A DNA stretch of 64,000 bases from Portulaca oleracea. Its lineage: Eukaryota; Streptophyta; Magnoliopsida; Caryophyllales; Portulacaceae. Below the pieces are notes generated by a model that searched no databases, had not been told where the DNA came from, and was given only the letters and a program-made list of their open reading frames with translations. Positions 33,185 through 44,409 of this stretch are shown piece by piece. The stretch is from the NCBI GenBank assembly GCA_029582165.1, contig CM055872.1, forward strand, positions 48,311,695-48,375,694, read 5' to 3'. The translations under genes and the position numbers were made by a program. Numbering within the stretch: the first letter of the stretch is position 1; each line of letters opens with the position of its first letter.

Positions 33185-33840
33185 CTATTGCTCCTCCAGG
33201 GTTAATGATTTGCCAATTTTCAGTTCCTGGGGAGTTTCAGGCGTCTCCACATTGATTGCGACGGTTTCCTCAACAGGTGCTAGATGATTCTTGTGGTCTT
33301 TCATGGCTTGTGTTAATTCATTAAAGTCCTTTAAAGGTTCAGCATCAAATTCATAGTTATTAGCACAACAATTAGGGAGAAGGGAAGAAGAATAGAGATA
33401 CTCAGAAACGTTCACTTCATTGAATGCAGAAACAGATACAAACTAATCAGACTTGGGGCTAATCCCAGCTGACTCAGACTCGATTACAGACTCACTAGTG
33501 CTCGACTCATACTGGACCTTACAAGGTTCTCTTAACACTAGGGTACATTTATTGTTAATGGCATCAACCCAAGTCACTTTGTGGCAGTCTCCATTAGCAG
33601 AAATCATGCCGCTTGGGTCAAATTCAGAGTTGGACAACTTTCTTTGACGTGATGTCGCAGTCATTGAAGACCTCCAATCCGGGAATGCGAATACCGTTAA
33701 CATATCGGGATTCTGGGAACCCATACCAAGGGAAATCATCACCCTGCCTTATGAATTGTCCATTCAAGGTTAATGGATATGGCTTAGTCTCCATCAGCGT
33801 AGGAGAATCGAACTGGTTTCTTTGACGAGCTAACGCAATC
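33185..33840 (-). pseudogene. Tat/Ogre protease-RT linker
   Basis: Two short open pieces (33742-33443 and 33415-33185) of acidic, low-complexity polyprotein between protease and RT. No catalytic domain recognised. Frameshifted relative to both neighbours. Confidence 0.55.
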
Positions 33841-33854
33841 TTGGCAAGATGAAC

Positions 33855-34591
33855 CTACTTATTAGTTGGCTTATATCCCAAGCCAAAGCGGCAGGAATAA
33901 GCAGAGGTAGAGAATTTTGGCGTAACCCTATCTGGTCTCCTTCCTAAAGACATTCCCGGGAAATACCCCTGCCTCCTCATAATGGCATGAATCTTCAGGT
34001 TAAAGTATGGAGCGAAATCAAAGGGCGCCTCATCCTGTGTAACAGCGACCATCTCGAAGTTGCGGAGCTCCACATCGGTAGAGGTATGCTCTACTTCCAA
34101 CACTGGCTGCTTGGGTTCAAAAGTTCCGGAGATCGCCCCCCCGAAAGGGTGACAACTTGATTGTGTATAACTATCTTTACCTTCTGATTCAGTGTTGAAG
34201 CCACGACATTGCAGTTGTGTAGCCATGGGCGTCCTACCAACAGGTTAAAAGCGGCAGGAATATCCAAAACCATAAACTCCACATTCTGAGCGATGTGGTC
34301 CAAGGTGATAGGCAAAGTCACCGTTCCTAATGACTTTCGAGGGGTGTTATCCTATGCTCGGAGCAACACAACATCCTGAACCAGTTGACTCTTTTGGACC
34401 CCTAACTTGGCAGTAGTTCGCCAAGGACAAACATTCACAGCGGAACCATTATGCACCAAAATTAATGGAATCACTTTATTAGAACAAAGTGCGGTCATGT
34501 ACAAGGCTTTATTATGATTCATTCCAGACACAGGTAGATCCTCATCACTAAAAGTAATTGCACTCTGGCCAGCGGCAACATGTGAAACCAA
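33855..34591 (-). pseudogene. Tat/Ogre aspartic protease region
   Basis: Open pieces 34591-34352 and 34321-34091 in shifted frames. The active-site region reads LILVHNGSAVNVCP where the lineage normally has LVDNGSA, so the catalytic Asp is replaced by His. The downstream FMVLDIPAAFNLLVGRPWLH is the flap/C-terminal signature of Ty3/Gypsy proteases. With the active-site change and frameshift it is dead. Confidence 0.8.
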
Positions 34592-34627
34592 GGCTTCTGG
34601 AGTTGTGGAAGTAGGAATGATGGCACT

Positions 34628-36634
34628 CTAGAGAGCCCCCAGTACAAGCTCTCTATGTGGTTTAGAAGCACATATCAGTTGCCAAATTGACACATTCGCC
34701 ACAGTCTTCTTCATTTGCATAAGGACAAAATCTTCAGGAGTAGCAGGCACTTCCGTTCTCGTAGGGCTTGGATTTGGCGGAGGAGCCACGGGTTCAGCCC
34801 TCACCTGATTATGCCTTCCTGACCTAGTTAAGAATGCAGCATTAGGTGGAGCCTCTTCTTCCTTATCGGGCCAGAAATCATCATTAGGACCTTCTTTGTA
34901 CACATCCTCTTCATCACTAACCCAAATACCGTTGACAGTAAAGGCTGTCAAATCTTCAGGAAGGAGTGTAGGTGCTCCTTCGTCGGTAATACATTCAGAT
35001 GGATCAAAAGTGCCCTCTCCCACAAAGATAACATGATTTGGGAGAGGATTGCTTTTATTATTGGGTTTATTTGCAGCTTTAGGCATTGGCAAAGCCCTAG
35101 AACATATCATCTTCTCAATTTGATTTTTAAGCGTCCAACATCGCTCAATGTCATGGCCTCTGGTCCGGTGGTACTTGGAGTAAGCATTGTTGTTCCACCC
35201 CGGTCCCTTAGTCTCAAGTTCTGGTCTAGGCACTGGCAACTTGATCTTGTTTGATTTTAGCAATCGGTCCAAAGCTTCGGCATAAGTCATGTCAAGTGGG
35301 GTATATGAATCGTACTGGAAGTAGGTTGTCTTCGGAGGCAGACCACGATTCACGTTTTGTACACGGCTTGTCTCAGCCACCTTAGGAGCACTGATGGTCC
35401 ACCTTCCCACAGTATTGCCCTTCCAGCTTTAATTTGGGTCGCGACAGCCCTTTCTTTGCGTGCCTCTAGCTTAGGACATAATTTCTTCAAGTACTCAAAA
35501 CTCTCAACTACATGAAAATCTAATAGTTGCGCCAGGCTTGGTTTTAACCCACAGACAAATGTGTCCAACTTCATTTCTGTGGGAATGATGCTAGTCACCT
35601 GAGATAGCTTAGCATGCAACCTCTCATAGTAGGCCGTGAATGACTCATTTTCTCCTTGTCGGATAGCGTGCCATAATGTCTGACAGGCTCACCTTATCTT
35701 TTTGAATCTTACTGTAATGCTCGATAAATGCCCTACGTAAAGCAGTCCAATCTCCTCGCACCTCCAAAGGAAGAGTATAATACCAGTTCAATGCCTCATC
35801 ATTCAGCGATGATGGAAAGACTTGCTTGTAATGTTCGGTAGTGACACCTCGAAGGGGCATCACTCGGTTGAACTCCCACACATTATGGGTTGGATTTTCA
35901 AATGGGTAGAACTTTTTCAATGGAATGTCCATCTTTCCCACTATATTGGCATTGATTTAAGCGGGTGGTTCGAACTCAACGAACTGATTGGTGAAGGTTG
36001 GCATCTAGCTCACAACATCCTTGAACACATTCAGCTGAGCCTTTATGTCTTGAATGACCGGGTATCGCGTAACTCAGTCTTGATCGGAGCAATTTGAGGG
36101 ACAACCACTGACGGTGGCGGCCTTGGTGTTAGGTCATTAGACAACTCAATGACCACTCCAGCATTGGAACATTCGCCTATCTTTCCTTTGCCTTTGTCAC
36201 ACGCAGGGTTAGGGAGAATTTCCATGGCGCTCTCGTCATTGTCCACCATTCCCATTCGCATATTGATGCGTTGTACAGCTTCCAAAACACCATTAAGAGT
36301 CTCCAGTTGTTGCTCTATGCGAGTGTTTTGCCTTTCGATGAGTTCTCGCTGCCGAGCGATGTGCTCATCGGCTTTCTTCTCTTGCTGTAAGGCAACAAAA
36401 GTGATTGAGCCCTCTACTTGCGTGAACTTCTCCTCAAGAAGTTTGGCTAAGGCTTCTTGGACTTGGTTGTCTCCGTGGCTCTCTTCGGGAGACCATGTCG
36501 AATTGCAGACGACGGGAGGTTTTGGACCTGGGTGCTGACAGGATGAAGGTCAGGTTACGGATCAAGCGACCTGTTGGGCCGGGGATCCAAGCTAGACTCG
36601 GGTCTCCTATGTTGACTACATCAAAGGCAGACAC
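34628..36634 (-). pseudogene. Tat/Ogre gag
   Basis: Probable start MSAFDVVNIGDPSLAWIPGP at 36634, with the frame broken into 36634-36434, 36285-36043, 35941-35645, 35619-35350 and 35410-34628. The capsid region is ALNWYYTLPLEVRGDWTALRRAFIEHY (about 35710-35800). The C-terminal zinc-like segment KYHRTRGHDIERCWTLKNQI lacks the first Cys (Ser in its place). Then comes an acidic tail ending at 34628. Confidence 0.82.
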
Positions 36635-37986
36635 AACTAAAAGATTGACCTTTTATTGACCCAAACATCCAACCTGATGAATGCATGACCTAGTGAACCT
36701 ACATGGGACTTCCTAATATGCACAATCTATATGCTAACCGGACAAGGTGACTCACCCAGGACATGGGTTTGCATGATCCTAATCCTATATGACCTTAAAA
36801 GACCATTGATCATCATAAAGGGCCGAATAAAACCAAACACATCGAGTCAAGATCGATTATAGGAGTACAAGTCAGTGTTTCTCAATTCGGATAAGCCCCA
36901 TCCACAGACTAACCGTTTTAAGGACAATCCGTAACTTGGACACCTTACTTGGGCCAAATCAAGCTGTACTGATTATTATGCGGACTAGAATGATGATCAA
37001 CAAGACTGGCCGCCTGACGCCTTTCTATATTTTTTTTTTATTCTACTTGTTTGGGAAAATGGATATCGTAAAGGACTGGATAAAACCAACGACGAGTGAG
37101 TTATAATTAATTTACGAATTTAATTGATAAATCCAATATGGTTGGTCCTAACCACGGGCTGTCCATAAATATGATGGAATCAATAATTTTCTTGATAAAT
37201 TAGCTTACTCGAACCCGGTGATTATTACACAGTCTAATACTTTACCCATTTTCTTTGTTGGACTATTAAGCAGGTTTATTGGACCTTTGTTAATATGATG
37301 TCATAAAGGGCCATATAGAATCATCAACGACAAGTTGAGTTTACTTTATGAACCAAAAGGATCAACCTTTATAGATAAATGGGCCAAACCATTTGGTTAA
37401 CCATAACTTTTGAGGTTGAACTTTTTAGTTGGTAAACATGACTTTTCTCAGCCCAATGACTACTATGCAGACTAGAACAACACTCCTAAACTTGGGTTGA
37501 CTCTTTACAACGAATTTAAACACATAGCATGTAGCATACATAGGAACAGAGAGGTATCCTAAACCAAGGCTCTATGTACAAAAGGGTTTATTGGCTGGAT
37601 AAGGCTTAGCGGCTCATGTACTGGTGCATTCTTGTTCTAAAGGTAACTTGAATGTGTGGGGTGTTGCTCTTGGAGGCTCGTGTGGAGATCTCGTAGAGTG
37701 ATGCATGAGTGGATATGGTGACTAATGCTCTCTCGGTGTAAATGCACCAATTGAGTATAACTAATCCGGCATCCCATGGATTATTTTTGTGGTTTAAAGA
37801 GAAAAAGCCTAATACCGCCGATTTACGTGCTTCTACGACATATTCTATGTCAAGGAAGTGCCCCGGTACATGCAATGCATTATGCCTAAAAAAAGAATGA
37901 CTTAATAATATAAGTTAAAATTCATTTTCCGACCAAAAAGTTTAAAGCACACAAACTTTTTTCAAGTTTTACCCACTTTAAGAAAA
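36635..37986 (-). other. Tat/Ogre untranslated leader
   Basis: About 1.35 kb between primer binding site and gag, with no convincing ORF. Long leaders are usual in the Tat lineage, where some members place an extra sense ORF here; none is seen. Confidence 0.6.
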
Positions 37987-38006
37987 CTCCCAATGGAGTC
38001 GCCAAA
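37987..38006 (-). other. Tat/Ogre primer binding site
   Basis: The minus strand reads TTTGGCGACTCCATTGGGAG, matching the Tat/Ogre-type site TGGCGACTCCA.TGGGG (tRNA-Arg class, from memory). It lies five bases inside the LTR end and fixes the element's orientation. Confidence 0.85.
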
Positions 38007-38011
38007 AATCC

Positions 38012-39600
38012 TGTGGACATTTTTCCTCGTCGTTCGGGCTTCCGAACGTCCACGTTTGGATTGGGGTGTGATTCGGTGACTTGTGTTGGGGTTTAACTTT
38101 TGAAAAACCCTTTAAGGAAGTCTATCATATATTTCATGAATAACATTTTGTAAAATCACATTCCCTTTACTGGTGCATTTTATGAGTCATGGAATTAAAC
38201 CTTTAAGAGTGAACATCCACTTGTACTCAACTCTTCTAAATTTAACCCAATTTGCTCATTTAAATGTTAGGCTCGGAAGAGAGTGATTTATGCAACTATT
38301 ATTTAGAAATATAAAAAAGAAAACGCTAAAGTTGCATCGATACATTGTAAAACCACGTTAGCCGTAGTTTATGCAATTCTCGATGTGTTTAAGAGAAAAG
38401 GCAAGAGAAAACCAAAAGGAAAATAAAGAAAGACTCCACCCGCGAAACCCAAGAATGGATCCGGGGGTAAGGCTACGAACTCGAAAAGTAAACTTTAAGA
38501 GTTCGCCTCTCAGAAAAGGAAAGACTCTCCAAAAAGATTTAAATGCACTTTTGATAAACTTTGGAAGGAAATTGAAGGAATACTTTATAGAATTATTTCA
38601 TTGAATCATGCAACAAGAATGTAATATACAAAATAAAAAAAAGGTACAAATACGCAAGTATTTACAAGAAACGAAGAACACTTAAAAGCTTACATTGCTA
38701 CTCTTGTTGGGAAAAAACTTGCCTAGCCTTTTGATGCTTGATGAACCCTCTTTTATGCTCTTCGAAAACTCCTCTGAAAGTGCCAAGATGATGATAGAAA
38801 AGATGCTAGGAAAAGGGATTAGAGAGAGGATAGAAAGGGTGGTAGGAAAGCTTCTTTTTGTAGTTTTTGAATGTGTTTAGGCTAGGGTTTTTTGTGGAGT
38901 TCGGGATGAAATAGGATAGGATATGTGTTTAGGCCTTTTGTGATGGAAGAATTAGGAAGACGATGGTGGGAAAAGATGATAGAAGTTGTGGATATAAGAA
39001 TGTAAGAAGGATATAGTACAGAAGTATAAGAAGAAGTAGAGAGAGTTTAGAGAGAATTGAGAGATGAGAGAATGAATTAGAGAGTGAATGAGAATGAGAT
39101 GAAGTTGATGAGTGAAAAAGACTTGGAGAAGAGTAGTATTTATAGGACGAGGAGGGAGTAGAGATTCATACACATGCATGCATTCACCTCGTAGACTCCA
39201 GACTGGCACAGAACACCAGGTAGCTAGGGGGGGATGACCTACTATGGACGGTGGCAAGTGGTCAATTGACCACGTGTGGGCGGACTCACCAAGGCCGACC
39301 GGCCTTCGGGATGGGGGGCGGAACCTATGTACATCCATGCATGCATGGACGGTGGAGTGTGAAGAGAGTTTGCCTAGGGAAGTTGCCATTCACACTGGAT
39401 GGAGAGTCTATATTATTTAGCTAACGTTTTGAAGTGTTTTTGAGTGTTTTTGTGAGGATTCGATCTCGCGACCTCTGACACTTGATTTTAGGGTTTGCAT
39501 GGCTCCATTTTTATTGAAAATGTACATGTAGCTAGGAAGAATCACATGTGATCATGCATGTGATTTTAGGTGAACAAAATACATGTAAATGCATGAATTT
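38012..39600 (-). mobile_element. Tat/Ogre 5' LTR (right boundary approximate)
   Basis: Starts TGTGGACATTTTTCC on the plus strand beside the primer site. A minus-strand TATA box CCTATAAATA lies at 39137-39146, followed downstream by a CT-rich leader. The right limit is uncertain, somewhere before the MITE at 39637. No second copy is visible in the window, so the 3' LTR is missing. The 145-codon ORF at 38952-39389 is not supported by anything. Confidence 0.7.
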
Positions 39601-39636
39601 ATCGAGCTGCTTTTATTTCTTCCGCTCTTATTTTTC

Positions 39637-40184
39637 GGGTTTTTTGCATTTTGGACCCCGAATTTTAGGAGTATTTATATTTTGAATCCTTGGTTTTCAA
39701 CTTTAACTTTTTGGACCCTAAAGTTTGTAGGCTTAAAAAAAGGACCCTAAAGTTAGAGAGGTGAAAAAAAAAGTTTGTTTCCCGTTTTTCTTTTTCTTTC
39801 CATGTTTGAATTTCTCTTCCGATTGACATCAAACTTCAAGACTAAGGTTAAAACCGATATTAAAGTTATAATAAACCTCTTTTATTTATGTTGGAGTTAC
39901 TTAAAACTATGTACTCAGGGGTTTATGTAGCCCCGACATGAATAAGAGAAGTGTATTATAGCTTCAATATTAGTTTTAACCATAGTCCTGAAGTTTGACT
40001 TCAATCGGGAGATAAATTCAAACATGGGAGAAAAACAAAGAATGAGACAGGGGCCTTTTTCTTAATCCCACAAACTTTAAGGTCCCTTTTTATTCAGCCT
40101 ACAAACTTTATGGTCTAAGTTGAAAACCAAGGGTTCAGAATATAAATACCCCTAAAGTTCGGGGTTCAAAATGCAAAAAATCCC
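39637..40184. mobile_element. Mutator-type fold-back MITE, 548 bp
   Basis: Perfect 9-bp duplication TTATTTTTC (39628-39636 and 40185-40193). Termini GGGTTTTTTGCATTTTGGAC and, in reverse complement, GGGATTTTTTGCATTTTGAA. The whole element resembles 15271-15825, including the internal gacatcaaacttcaagacta block, and folds back on itself. Confidence 0.92.
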
Positions 40185-40219
40185 TTATTTTTCATATCAT
40201 TTATGCGTCAAAATCCCTC

Positions 40220-40650
40220 TGCCTACATTGAGTAACTACCTTATAACTGCCGACAGGTAGAACTTTCATTCGGTTGGAGGCTGGTTTTTGAATTCGATGA
40301 ATCTAGTCCCTTGTTAAGCCTACTGTGCTAGCGACATCAATATCTATCCCTTCAAAGTGATAGTAGAGATTGGTAGTTACCTTCATCCAAGCAGTGGGGG
40401 TTTGTCCCTCCTATCTTTTGTATAAATAGTCACTTGTCCCTAAGAAGCATGGTTGTTGCATTTGATGCTTTGATATTCGAATGTAAAAGCTTTGTATCCA
40501 TACTACTCAATAAAGATCGGGGTGCCTTGTCCCTTACTCTCGTGTGTTGCTATTCTTTGTATGTTTAAATGTGAAGACTGAGTTGGTTGCGAACTTGACT
40601 GCCGTATGGTGGAAAAACTTGAAATTAACTAAGGAAAAACTTTTCCCTAT
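40220..40650 (+). mobile_element. LTR-like repeat, copy 2
   Basis: Related to 23730-24150 in the same orientation, with a TATAAATAG box near 40421-40430 and AATAAAG near 40510. The right end abuts minus-strand chromovirus integrase sequence near 40640-40660. The left end is unclear. It could be a solo LTR or the partner of copy 1 in an element nested through by later insertions. Confidence 0.6.
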
Positions 40651-41217
40651 TTCTATGTCAATTGGTCTTTGATTCTCAAAAATGACCCACCAAGGATCCT
40701 CTGTGGACCTCCTAGATCAAGAACACTCTTGTTGCGCTCCTTAGGAACACACATTCGAGCTCCCTTGAATAGCTAGCCATTGTGGATAAGGAACTCTAAC
40801 TTGGGATGACCTTGACAGTCTTTATACAACTCTCCAAAGTCCTCATAACCAACATGCAAAGACTTTAGATGTTCAAAACAAAGGATACAAGCATCTAGCT
40901 GAAATAAAAGCAAGTTCCTCCTGAACAAAGCGTCAGCGCCATTGTTCAACTTCCCTGACTTGTGCCTGATGGAAAAATGGAAGGATTGGAGGTATTCAAC
41001 CAACTTAGCATGCCTTGAGTTGAGCTTGTGCTGGCCTTGAATACTTACTCGTTGAATCACACAACTTCTCATTGAAACAGGCCAAAGGTCGACCTTCTTG
41101 AACCAACACTCCTCCAATGCCGATGCCAGATGCATTATACTCCACTTCAAACTCTTTTTCAAAACAAGGCAAGGCTAGAACTAGAGCTTGAGTGAGTATT
41201 GACTTGATTTCTTCAAA
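40651..41217 (-). pseudogene. Chromovirus RT-RNase H and start of integrase, third part
   Basis: Minus strand. RT-RNase H connection [41 protein letters not shown] (about 41110-41217), then [14 protein letters not shown]. Next comes [19 protein letters not shown] and HKSGKLNNGADAL of RNase H; the middle of RNase H is missing by an internal deletion. REVHRGSLVGHF-like residues near 40700 begin the integrase zinc finger. It is the left continuation of the chromovirus at 45504-45676 and 57415-59840. Confidence 0.83.
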
Positions 41218-41222
41218 AGTTG

Positions 41223-42317
41223 TGGAGAGAATCGCGGAAGCCTAGGGTCTAAACAAGCATGTGGATGATGGAAATCCACCCATAGAACTCATAAGAACAC
41301 CAAACTAATTTTGAGGGATTTTTGGATTAATGGAGATAAACATGAAATTAAAGGATATGGACAATTCTAAAGAGAGAAATCTCACCAAATTGAACTTAGA
41401 TGTTCAAACACTTGCACAAGGATCTCCCACAAGCAATCTCACAAAGAGTGTAGGATAACCACCCACTCACAAGTAAGAGAAATCACCAAGCCTTTTCCAC
41501 CCAAAAGGATTAACTTTATTAATTAGGGTTTAAAAACCCACAATTACAACACTCCCCAATTGAGAGGATTTTTCTTGAGTCTAGCTGCTAATCATTCATC
41601 AACATCATCTTCCTGAAAAACGTGCTAACAAGCTATTTATACTAAAACAGGAATTTAGGTTAAAAACAGAACAAAATTATGAAACCACGCGTTCTTCACA
41701 GAAGGTTGGCTCGGGCCAGCCAAGGAGTGGCTCGGGCGAGCAGGCCTTTTGCCGCAACAAATCGTCGCTGGGTAGAGGAGGTCGCGGGCGCGACAAAACC
41801 TGGCAGAAAGGTGGCTCGGGCAAGCCACAGGGCGGCTCGGGCGAGCCATGCTTCTTGGCAGCTTTTCCCTGCCGACTTCAAACGCGCATAACTTCTTCAT
41901 CCGAACTCCGTTTTAGACCCGTAAGATATCGTTCGAAAGCTCTTAGTGTGTACTATAAGCTCCCAAAATTTGAGACCCATCGGAGTTGTATTGAAAGAGT
42001 TATGACCCAAAGCGTGAAGGCGTGTCCAATCCGACAAACCCACGCTGACCCGTTTGCGCTTATTCTTGACGATGGTTCCGAAGCCCCTTAGAAGGCTTAG
42101 GAATATTCCTATTGAGACCTTAGATGAAATCCAATGGCCCGGGGTCTTTGTAGAACGAAACAACGCTCTCTTAGTGGCCATATTGGCCCTCAAAGGACCC
42201 GTATCCACCATGAAATGGATGTTTAAACCCGGTTAGTTTCGAGGAAAGGAGAGGGTGGCTTGTAGCAAACCGGGAACCGTAGTTGAAACAAAAAGCGAAC
42301 CGATCCCACACAGTTCA
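41223..42317 (-). repeat. 3' LTR of the 4.28-kb element
   Basis: 1095 bp. A minus-strand TATAAATA lies at 41634-41641. Upstream of it (41706-41850) are four near-palindromic GGCTCGGGCRAGCC words. ORFs drawn through this region are artefacts. Confidence 0.9.
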
Positions 42318-42406
42318 TTCTCCCCTTCTTTGAAAAGAGTTGTCCTCAACTCTTGGGGGTTCAAAATTACCGGGTACCCATGTAGACCCAAGAGCCTGTA
42401 CTCCAA

Positions 42407-43912
42407 CTACCAAAGTAGAGTGACGCTCATCAACCCCTCCTTCTCAAAAATGTAGCAATTCCGGTGGAAAAGAGGGGCCAAGTCGACATCACGAAGGACC
42501 CGAACATGGCTAGCACCCATCAACTTGTTGAAAGCAACAAGGAATTCGTCACATGAGAGCTCGGGTTCAAGGCCAATTGAAATAACCTTTTCCTCGTTCA
42601 ATCTCGATGTGGAAGTAATGGAACTCGGGTGAGTAGTCATGGATGTGGACTCATGCAGCTCAACTCCATGGCGAGGCTCGGGAGCGATTGAGCATGGCTC
42701 AACACTAGGAGACTCTATGCGGAGCTCGGTAGGAGTTGTGGGCAAGGGTGAGGGACAAGGGAGGGAGGTTGGAAATTTTTGTGGAGCTAAGGATCGCTCA
42801 ACCTCACTAGGGTCGCTTCTTCGCAAAAGTAAAACCCGATGTGGCTTCCCTTTGCTCAAATCACTCTCATCCCATGCTTCACTCTTTTGGAGGTCGCTCT
42901 TCTCACTTCTCACCCCGACTTTTGGTATATCGGTTTCAAAAGGGGGTAAAGGAATGAGTTTGATTTTCTTTTCTCCCATTGAGAAGGTGTAGGTGTTCTT
43001 CCGGCCGTCGTGGATAGCATGTCGATCAAATTGCCATGGTCTACCAAGTAGTAAATGACAAGCATCCATGGGAACAACATCGCAAAGAACACTATCCTCA
43101 TAATTTCCAATGGTGAAAGAGACTAAGACTTGTTGAGTTACCTCAAATTCGCCGCCATCTTTTAGCCCTTGCAAGCTATACGAATGGGGATGAGCCAAGA
43201 CCGGCAATTGGAGTTTCTCAACCATGTAGGTAGAGGCCAAGTTGGTGCAGCTCCCTCCGTCGATGATGACCTTGGCTACCTTCTCGCCGATGGTGAATCG
43301 GGTTCGGAAAATATTCTCCCGTTGAGAGTTATCTCGGGAATCCTTGGTCATGATAAAGGATCGCCTAGGAATTGAACTCTCCCCTTCTTGCGCACGAACC
43401 TCAACACTATTCTTTCGAGCCTTCGGTGTGGCTACCTCACTTGCTTTGGAATTTCCAACCATCTTTGTAGGGCATTGGGCTTGGTAATGGCCATAAACCT
43501 GACACGTGAAGCATTTTCTACCCTTGAGCTTTCGAAGATATTCAGCACTTTGTTTTTGAGTTCGGGAAGATGGTTTGGGTAGCTTGGAAGTTCGACTTCC
43601 CTTCCTAGAAGGCCATGAAGTAACCTTCTCCTCCATTCTTCTTCCTTGAGAACCACCATGTCGACAGTCATCAAAATACCTCGAATAGCCATTATGGTGA
43701 GTTCTAGGAGCCCAAGTTGAAATACTACGATCCCTTTTTGAGGACTCTAGTTGCGTAGGGGTCGTAGCATGAAGTATGTCATCCATTCAACGTTGCACTT
43801 CTCGAGCCTTCTCTTCAATACGTTGAAGAGTTTCCTCGAAGGTTGGTTTGGGTTTGGGTTTAGAGAAAAAGGGGACATCATGTTTGTCTGAAGCATAGTA
43901 CTTGGAGGCCAT
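42407..43912 (-). pseudogene. Gag C-terminus and protease of the 4.28-kb element
   Basis: From MASKYYASDKHDVPFFSKP at 43912, one TGA stop (43787-43789), then a 459-codon open frame. It has a CCHC knuckle (CFTCQVYGHYQAQC, residues 92-105 of the long frame), a protease active site VIIDGGSCTN (Asp 176) and DACHLLLGRPWQFDRHAIHDGR. The long tail is acidic and Ser/Pro-rich. The capsid domain and everything after protease are missing. Chromovirus-type. The protein would need partners from an autonomous relative. Confidence 0.85.
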
Positions 43913-44395
43913 TGGTGGAGCTTGGTTTTCTTGTGGGGTGTATAATTTGAGCGGATGGAGGCTTGGGTTCTTTGTAGCTAGGAAATTTTTTGGGGGTTTT
44001 TGCGAGGCTAGATTTGTGGAGGAATATGGGGTGAAACCAGCAAGGGGAATGCACCAAGAAGAACAAACCCGGATGGCCACACAACCATCACCAATAATAT
44101 CCACCAACAAAACAACCACCAACACAACAAATCCTCACAATCATTTCATCGAACACCTTCCATGCACAATTTCCAACTTTCACCACAAAGCTCCAATAAT
44201 ACTCCCAACCATTCAATAACAATCAAGAACAACAATCACACCCAACAACAATGGATGATCACAGGGAATGGGGGTACCCAAATTGCTCAACAATATCAAC
44301 AACACCAAAAACACCAAAAATCACCACCAAATATCAACAAGAACAATTCTGGGCACAAACAATAAATATCCAACAAACTATGAGTTCTATGCCTA

Positions 44396-44409
44396 GCTCT
44401 GATACCAAA
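44396..44409 (-). other. Primer binding site, tRNA-Met type
   Basis: The minus strand reads TTTGGTATCAGAGC, a near-perfect initiator-tRNA-Met primer site with no spacer from the LTR at 44410. Confidence 0.9.

Noticed and set aside
37606..37875. 89-codon minus-strand ORF in Tat leader as an extra sense ORF
   Set aside because: No similarity recognised and no start context; shorter than the extra ORFs known in this lineage.
38952..39389. 145-codon minus-strand ORF
   Set aside because: It lies in the Tat LTR around and downstream of the TATA box, is low-complexity at the end and matches nothing known. Likely chance.
41679..42236. Overlapping ORFs in the 4.28-kb element LTRs (also 44865-45418)
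   Set aside because: GC-rich LTR sequence open in several frames by chance. Same in both LTRs because the LTRs are copies.
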